Below, piece by piece: positions 5,416 through 10,226 of a DNA stretch of 10,226 bases (the first letter of the stretch is position 1; each line of letters starts with the position of its first letter). The DNA lies in assembly GCA_020063545.1 (NCBI GenBank), contig JAGUUF010000276.1, forward strand, positions 1 to 10,226, read 5' to 3'. The notes under the pieces were generated by a model. That model ran no database searches. It saw only the letters and a list, made by a program, of their open reading frames with translations, and had not been told where the DNA came from. The stretch comes from Cytophagales bacterium (lineage in GTDB: Bacteria > Bacteroidota > Bacteroidia > Cytophagales > Cyclobacteriaceae). The position numbers and the translations under genes are program-made.

Positions 5416-8007
5416 ATGAAAGGTGTGAAACAGTCGTTAGTAATCAGTGTTCTGTGCCTGATCAGTGTCATTGCCGGATGGTCGCAACCCACACTGGAGC
5501 GGCTTGCTTACTCCAATTTGCAGAAGGGCAAGTGGGCCAGGGCCAAAATGCAAACCGGGAAAGCCTTGCGCAAGGACTCGGTTAACGCGTTGGCGCATTA
5601 TATCCTGGCGCTTTACTACTTCAAGCCCGGCAACCCTGATTTTAATATTGACTCCGCCTATCATCATACCATGCTTAGCCTTGCTGATTTTCAGTACTCT
5701 TCGCCCAGGCAGCGTGAGCGGATGAGGCGCTTTCCGGTTGACAGTACCGTGGTTGTCCGCCATCGCGAACAGGTTGACAGTGCCGCCTTTCAGCGAGCCA
5801 AGGCGGTAAACACGGAACAAAGTTACATTGACTTTATAGCCAGGTTTCCATTTGCCGCCCAACGTTCGCTGGCAGCCGAGTTACGCGATGAAGTGGCGTA
5901 TATTGATGCCCTCAAAGAGAATACGTACCAGGCGTTCAGGGCCTACCTTGAAAAATACCCGGCCTCGGCAAGGGCCGGTGAAGCAAACACCCGGTACCAG
6001 AAATTATTATATGAGTCGGAAACCCGCGATAAAAAGCTGGCTTCCTACGAAAAATTCCTGAAGGATTACCCTCAAACACCTTACCGCAAAGAGGTGGAGC
6101 AGCAGGTATTCGAGATTTCCACCGCTACAGGCAACCGGAAGGCTTTCGAAGATTTTTTACGCAAATACCCGCAAAGTCCGTTTGCGCCCAAGGCAAAAAA
6201 CATCCTGTACTACCTGCTCAAAGAGTTAGAGGAGGTTGTCCCACCCTGGCTGTTAACGGACTCGCTGCGGCAGGTAAGGAGGTTGGAGCAAAACTACCTG
6301 GTTCCGTTTTACCGCGAAGGAAAACTGGGCTTTATGGATGCGCAGGGTAAGGAAGTGGTAGCTCCGTTTGCCGATGACCTGAGCACCGAATACCTGTGCG
6401 GAAATGTAACGGAAGATGTGTTGGTAAGTGATGCGATGATTATGGCGCGCAATGGTAAAACCCTGTTCGAAGGAAGAATGGAAGAAGTCGAGGATTTGGA
6501 TTTTGGTTTTTTGGCCGTTAAAAGTTCCGGATGTACCTCAGTTATTCATAAATCGGGATTTACCATTGCCACAGGCTGCCTTGCCGGGGCACAGGTTGTG
6601 GGTGGTGGCAGGCTGCTTGCCTTGAGAGAAAATTCAGGTTGGAAAATTACTACATTAACCGGAAGGCTGCTTTTAGCAGGAGCGGATGACGTACTGGATT
6701 TTGATGATGTGTTGGCAATCCGGTCGGGTAACGGATTTCGGTTATGCCGCGTTGAGGAACTGAGCAAAGCGGCCGATCAGGTAACGCCTGCTTTTAGCCG
6801 CTCATTCAATGAGGTTAAACGCTGGAAGGATGCCGTATGGGTTCGTTCGGGCGAGCAGCAAGGCCTGCTGGATTTTATGCTTAAAGAAGTTGTGCCCCTG
6901 CAGAAACAGGAAATTACACCGACATTTTTCGGGGGCTTCGTTTCAACGGCTGGCGGCACCCGCATCTGGCAAAAAGGTAAAGCGCTTTCGCCTGTTTATT
7001 CCAGGGTAAAGGCTAGCGAGCCCTGGATTGTTGCCGAGCAAAATAAAAAGTGGTTTCTGTACGACAGGGTAAGTGCATCGGCAGGCGGCAGGGCTTACGA
7101 CAGTGTGTTTTTTACAGGGCCTGTGTTTGCAGGAAGTTATGCCGACAGCCTGGTGGTATTCTTTGAGCCGTTCAACTTTATTGAACTATCCCGCACAGCT
7201 AAGGTAAATTTCCTTCCGGGTAAAGACTCCCTCTTTTTTATTGTAATCGAAATGGGAGCAACCAAAGCAGTGTATAGTTCAAAAGGACATAAGTTGTTCA
7301 CTACGGATTTCGATCGGGTTTACTATGCCGGAGAAAATTATTTTGCGGTTATAAAAAATGAGAAGCGCGGTATACTTTCCATACAGGGTAAACTTGTGTT
7401 GCCTGCGGAGTTTGATGGTATCGGAAATGTTTACCGGGGCACACTGCCGGTTTTAAAAGATAAAAAGTTTGGTATGGTTGAACTGAACCAGCGTAAGCAA
7501 ATCAAGCCGGAGTACGAAAGGAACCTGGTCAGGTATAATGCCAGATACCTCATCGCCTCCAAAGGTAATGCAGTAGGGTTAATCGGGTGGGACAATAAAC
7601 CCGTGCTTCCGTTCGAGTATGAAGAAATCCGGTATTGGAACGACTCTACAGCTTTGGTAAAGAAGGATTTTCAGTGGATACTTTATAATTTCATAGAGAA
7701 AAAGCGGTTGGTTGACCGGATTCGTGATTTTAAGTGGATACTGGATTCGGATACTGAAAAAATCCTCATTATCCGCCAGGATAATCATTACGGGGTAATT
7801 CACAACCGCAAGGGATTCATCCTGCCCGCTACCTACACCGAAATAGTAAACCTCGGTTCGGAATCCCAACCATTGTATTTTACCGAGAAATATGTTGAAG
7901 AAGCTTCCATTTACGTAGTGATATATTACGACAGCAACGGCAGGCTGCTGCGCAGGCAGGTATTTGAAGCAGATGATTACGATAAAATTTATTGTTCACG
8001 TAATTAA
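5416..8007 (+). CDS. Exported protein with TPR-like repeats and C-terminal WG repeats
   Basis: This 863-residue protein starts with a signal peptide (MKGVKQ, then a hydrophobic core to about residue 21). The likely cut is after Ser23 in GWSQ, leaving an N-terminal Gln. No lipobox cysteine is seen. Residues 25-90 form a TPR-like unit. Four units spaced about 35 residues follow at about 138, 173, 209 and 243, each with a motif of the kind FLKDYPQTPY, as in BamD-like TPR proteins. From about 292 the protein becomes beta-rich with WG repeats. Clear units are KLGFMDAQGKEVVAPF (303), RGILSIQGKLVLPAEF (651), KFGMVELNQRKQIKPEY (684), VGLIGWDNKPVLPFEY (720) and YGVIHNRKGFILPATY (792). The stretch at about 330-640 holds degenerate copies. 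No catalytic motif or C-terminal secretion domain is visible. WG repeats are thought to mediate binding, so a periplasmic or surface scaffold is plausible but inferred. Confidence 0.88.
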   Translation: MKGVKQSLVISVLCLISVIAGWSQPTLERLAYSNLQKGKWARAKMQTGKALRKDSVNALAHYILALYYFKPGNPDFNIDSAYHHTMLSLADFQYSSPRQRERMRRFPVDSTVVVRHREQVDSAAFQRAKAVNTEQSYIDFIARFPFAAQRSLAAELRDEVAYIDALKENTYQAFRAYLEKYPASARAGEANTRYQKLLYESETRDKKLASYEKFLKDYPQTPYRKEVEQQVFEISTATGNRKAFEDFLRKYPQSPFAPKAKNILYYLLKELEEVVPPWLLTDSLRQVRRLEQNYLVPFYREGKLGFMDAQGKEVVAPFADDLSTEYLCGNVTEDVLVSDAMIMARNGKTLFEGRMEEVEDLDFGFLAVKSSGCTSVIHKSGFTIATGCLAGAQVVGGGRLLALRENSGWKITTLTGRLLLAGADDVLDFDDVLAIRSGNGFRLCRVEELSKAADQVTPAFSRSFNEVKRWKDAVWVRSGEQQGLLDFMLKEVVPLQKQEITPTFFGGFVSTAGGTRIWQKGKALSPVYSRVKASEPWIVAEQNKKWFLYDRVSASAGGRAYDSVFFTGPVFAGSYADSLVVFFEPFNFIELSRTAKVNFLPGKDSLFFIVIEMGATKAVYSSKGHKLFTTDFDRVYYAGENYFAVIKNEKRGILSIQGKLVLPAEFDGIGNVYRGTLPVLKDKKFGMVELNQRKQIKPEYERNLVRYNARYLIASKGNAVGLIGWDNKPVLPFEYEEIRYWNDSTALVKKDFQWILYNFIEKKRLVDRIRDFKWILDSDTEKILIIRQDNHYGVIHNRKGFILPATYTEIVNLGSESQPLYFTEKYVEEASIYVVIYYDSNGRLLRRQVFEADDYDKIYCSRN

Positions 8008-8016
8008 TCATTAATT
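8002..8016. repeat. Short AT-rich inverted repeat at the WG-repeat gene stop
   Basis: AATTAAT (8002-8008) and ATTAATT (8010-8016) are a perfect 7-base inverted repeat around a single C, overlapping the TAA stop at 8005-8007. The one-base loop and lack of GC pairs make it a poor intrinsic terminator. It may be a protein-binding site or simply AT-rich chance symmetry. Confidence 0.3.
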
Positions 8017-8054
8017 CGTAACGTTTGTTAACCTCCTGTTACCGTCAATCTGTG

Positions 8055-8062
8055 TATCTTTC
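8055..8062 (+). promoter_or_regulatory. Candidate -7 element for the alkaline phosphatase gene
   Basis: TATCTTTC differs from TAnnTTTG at the last base and lies 25 bases before the ATG at 8088. A TTTG at 8024-8027 is 27 bases upstream, longer than the usual spacing, so only the -7 half is supported. The region between holds GTAAC (8018-8022) and GTTAC (8038-8042) as weak inverted arms around GTTAAC. The gene probably has its own promoter in this 80-base gap. Confidence 0.3.
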
Positions 8063-8087
8063 AAACTGAAGTTTTATAAATCAGGCA

Positions 8088-9734
8088 ATGAGAATAGTAA
8101 GCGCCATTATTTTATTCGGCATGGTTTGTACAGGCCATGCACAATCAGCCGATCGCCCTAAACTGGTAGTAGGCATTGTGGTTGACCAGATGCGGCAGGA
8201 ATACCTTTACCGGTATTACGATAAATTCGGTGACGGTGGTTTTAAGCGCCTGATGGGTGAGGGCTTTATGCTTACCAATGCACACTACAATTATGTTCCA
8301 ACCTATACCGGCCCGGGTCATGCTTCGGTTTACACCGGCACCACACCGGCCTATCACGGTATAATCGGCAACAACTGGTATGATAAGAACCTGAAGAAGG
8401 TGGTGTACTGTGCCAACGATGAAGCCCGAACTCCCGTTGGCAGCGAAACGCTGGCCGAAGGAAAAGTTTCACCCCACCGCATACTTACCACCACCATTAC
8501 CGATGAGGTGAAACTTGCCACACAAAAACGCGGTAAAGTAATAGCCATTGCCGACAAAGACCGGGGCGCTGCGTTGCCGGGCGGGCACATGGCCGATGCT
8601 GCTTACTGGTACGATGAAAAAACCGGCCGGATGATCTCCAGTTCGTATTATATGAGCAAGCTGCCGGCCTGGATGGAAAAATTCAATGCACTGAAACTGC
8701 CGGACAAATACCTTGACGGTGTGTGGAATACCTTGCTGCCTTTGGAAAAGTACACCGAAAGCGGCAGCGATAACAGCCCGTACGAAAGCCGGTACCGGGG
8801 CGAAACAAAAAATGCGTTCCCGTACGATCTGAAAACCCTGCGAAAATCCAATAACAATTACGAGTTGCTTCCATACACTCCGTTTTCGGATGACTACCTC
8901 ACGGAAGCAGCCTTTGCTGCATTGGACGGTGAAAAACTTGGTGCAGACGAATGGACGGATTTTCTCTGCCTGTCCTATTCAGCACCCGATAAAATCGGGC
9001 ACCAGGTGGGGCCAAATTCGGTTGAACTTCAGGATGTGTACCTGAGGCTTGACAAAAATATAGCCGACCTGCTGAAAAAGCTGGACCAGGCGGCAGGTTC
9101 AGGCAACTACATTGTTTTCTTAACATCCGATCATGGTGTAGCCGATGTTCCGCAATTTCTTACGGATAATAAAGTTCCCGCAGGGTATGTCAACGCCAAT
9201 AACCTGAATGCAAAGTTTGGAGCGCTCTTCGCGCAGTACTTCCAGGGCAAGAAAGTTATTGAGGCTGTTTCTGAAGAGCAGATTTACCTGGACCATGAAC
9301 TCTTTGCCGGGGAACCAAAGTCAGGTGGTGTTGAGCTGATGGTATCGCTCGAGGTGATCAGTAACTTCCTGGTGCAGCAGGATGGCATCGCGCATGCATT
9401 TACGCGCAATGTAATCCGGCAGGGCGATTATAATGAGGGAGGGATAAAGGGCATGGTCATCCGCGGGTACCACGAAAAGCGAAGCGGAGACATCATAACC
9501 GTGCTGGAACCCGGGTGGCTTGAGCAGGGCCGTGTAACCGGCACTACGCATGGTTCGCCTTACAGTTACGATACCCACGTACCGGTAATTTTTTACGGAA
9601 AAGGAATTAAGGCGGGCACGTCCTCCGCTTACCATCCTATAACTGATATTGCGCCAACGCTTTCGGTGCTGCTCAGGATAAAATTCCCCAGCGGGTGTAC
9701 GGGCAATCCCATCCGGGAGATTACCGACCGGTGA
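8088..9734 (+). CDS. pafA: PafA-like periplasmic alkaline phosphatase (phosphate monoesterase)
   Basis: This 548-residue exported enzyme belongs to the alkaline phosphatase superfamily and hydrolyses phosphate monoesters in the periplasm using two zinc ions. A signal peptide covers residues 1-18, with a likely cut in GHAQS. The active site lines up with Elizabethkingia PafA at a nearly constant offset. Metal ligands are Asp33 (GIVVDQM), Asp301 and His305 (APDKIGH), Asp348 and His349 (TSDHG) and His488 (TTHGSP). The nucleophile is Thr74 in VPTYTGPGH. The phosphate-binding set is Asn95 in GNNWYD plus Lys157 and Arg159 in ADKDRGAA, the trio that marks monoesterases rather than diesterases. Length matches PafA (about 546). 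Substrate preference beyond monoesters cannot be read. No Pho-box-like site was identified. The stop codon abuts that of the convergent transporter gene. Confidence 0.93.
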   Translation: MRIVSAIILFGMVCTGHAQSADRPKLVVGIVVDQMRQEYLYRYYDKFGDGGFKRLMGEGFMLTNAHYNYVPTYTGPGHASVYTGTTPAYHGIIGNNWYDKNLKKVVYCANDEARTPVGSETLAEGKVSPHRILTTTITDEVKLATQKRGKVIAIADKDRGAALPGGHMADAAYWYDEKTGRMISSSYYMSKLPAWMEKFNALKLPDKYLDGVWNTLLPLEKYTESGSDNSPYESRYRGETKNAFPYDLKTLRKSNNNYELLPYTPFSDDYLTEAAFAALDGEKLGADEWTDFLCLSYSAPDKIGHQVGPNSVELQDVYLRLDKNIADLLKKLDQAAGSGNYIVFLTSDHGVADVPQFLTDNKVPAGYVNANNLNAKFGALFAQYFQGKKVIEAVSEEQIYLDHELFAGEPKSGGVELMVSLEVISNFLVQQDGIAHAFTRNVIRQGDYNEGGIKGMVIRGYHEKRSGDIITVLEPGWLEQGRVTGTTHGSPYSYDTHVPVIFYGKGIKAGTSSAYHPITDIAPTLSVLLRIKFPSGCTGNPIREITDR

Positions 9735-10226
9735 TCAGATGATGCCGATTGTGCTGAGCAACACCAGGCCGATAACTACCGGGCACACGTATTTAATAAA
9801 GAAAACCCAAAGTTGTGCAGGCGTAATACCTGCTATCTTTTTTGAAAAGAAGGGTGCTCCTGTTGCAATTTCATCTGCCAGTTTCTTTGTATCAATTACC
9901 CAGCCGGTGTACAGGCTGGTCATGAAGGCTACAATAACAATAAAGAGTTCACCAAAGATGGCATCCATAATATCGAGGAAGCCGGTTTTGGTTGTTCCGC
10001 CAAAGAAGGGAATCTGCATGTTGGTAAACAGTTCGGATGCGCCACCCGAAAGGGCGGAGGGTATGCCCACAATAAAGGCCAGTATGCCAACCGTCCACGC
10101 GGCATATTTGCGTCTCCATTTTTTCTCGTCAATCAGGTAAGAGGCCGGCACTTCAATCATGGAAATGGAAGACGTTAACGCGGCCACGCACAGCAGCAGG
10201 AAAAACAACGCCCCTACAATGGCGCC
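9735..10226 (-). CDS. Sodium-dependent transporter, neurotransmitter:sodium symporter family (C-terminal part)
   Basis: The gene is cut by the right edge: the frame runs open to 10226 and its start lies outside. A TTG at 10208 is internal, because GAIVGA precedes it in frame. The visible 163 residues are the end of an NSS (LeuT/MhsT/Tyt1) transporter, which imports amino acids or similar solutes with sodium. The first helix matches TM8 of LeuT. Its AALTSSIS motif carries the sodium-site residues (Ala15, Thr18 and Ser19 of the visible part, corresponding to LeuT Ala351, Thr354 and Ser355). Two turns later come TM9 at about 41-60, TM10 at about 82-111 and TM11 at about 137-162. The protein stops there, so it is the 11-helix bacterial type that lacks TM12. 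The substrate-binding helices TM1, 3 and 6 are outside, so substrate cannot be judged. Confidence 0.9.
   Translation of the reverse strand, partial: GAIVGALFFLLLCVAALTSSISMIEVPASYLIDEKKWRRKYAAWTVGILAFIVGIPSALSGGASELFTNMQIPFFGGTTKTGFLDIMDAIFGELFIVIVAFMTSLYTGWVIDTKKLADEIATGAPFFSKKIAGITPAQLWVFFIKYVCPVVIGLVLLSTIGII

Noticed and set aside
5437..5862. A 141-codon reverse-strand open frame under the WG-repeat gene
   Set aside because: It is antisense to the signal peptide and TPR-like region of a clear gene, has no domain and no promoter.
9321..9635. A 104-codon reverse-strand open frame inside the phosphatase gene
   Set aside because: It overlaps the essential C-terminal metal-ligand region of PafA and has no independent features.
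9739..10140. A 133-codon plus-strand open frame opposite the transporter
   Set aside because: The reverse strand encodes unmistakable NSS helices with the TSS sodium-site motif; the plus frame is its complement.
1..10226. Mobile element, defence island or CRISPR array
   Set aside because: No transposase, integrase, nuclease, toxin-antitoxin pair, Cas gene or regularly spaced direct repeats were seen. All the large genes look like ordinary chromosomal genes.

Overview
The window looks like an ordinary chromosomal segment of a member of the Bacteroidota, probably of the Cytophagales type. This is an inference. It rests on several candidate promoters of the Bacteroidota kind (TTG, a 17-20 base spacer, then TAnnTTTG), a PafA-type alkaline phosphatase, an exported WG-repeat protein, a stand-alone receiver with the LDIDMPLMDGFQFL signature, and the absence of clear Shine-Dalgarno sites. 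Base composition is near balanced within genes and AT-rich between them.

Layout from left to right. Positions 1-336 hold a strong GC-rich palindrome (19-38, extended to 13-46) and an AT-rich stretch with one doubtful small reverse-strand ORF. Next on the plus strand come a membrane-anchored HtrA/Deg serine protease with two PDZ domains (337-1767), an ALDH7-type semialdehyde dehydrogenase (1805-3343) and a single-domain response regulator (3408-3815). A reverse-strand, all-helical protein of unknown function (3820-5268) converges on the regulator with a 4-base gap. It diverges across 147 bases from a large exported protein with TPR-like and WG repeats (5416-8007). A PafA-like periplasmic alkaline phosphatase follows (8088-9734). 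The last gene, on the reverse strand, is the C-terminal part of an 11-helix sodium-coupled NSS transporter (9735-10226), cut by the window edge.

The genes do not form one obvious pathway. Two or three act in the envelope: the protease in quality control, PafA in releasing phosphate from monoesters, and the WG-repeat protein in an unknown role. The dehydrogenase belongs to lysine/pipecolate catabolism, and the receiver probably relays a phosphorylation signal from an unlinked kinase. I see no transposase, integrase, phage gene, CRISPR array, tRNA or rRNA. The least explained items are the 482-residue helical protein, the WG-repeat protein and the palindrome near the left edge. I do not see a convincing new multi-gene system here.
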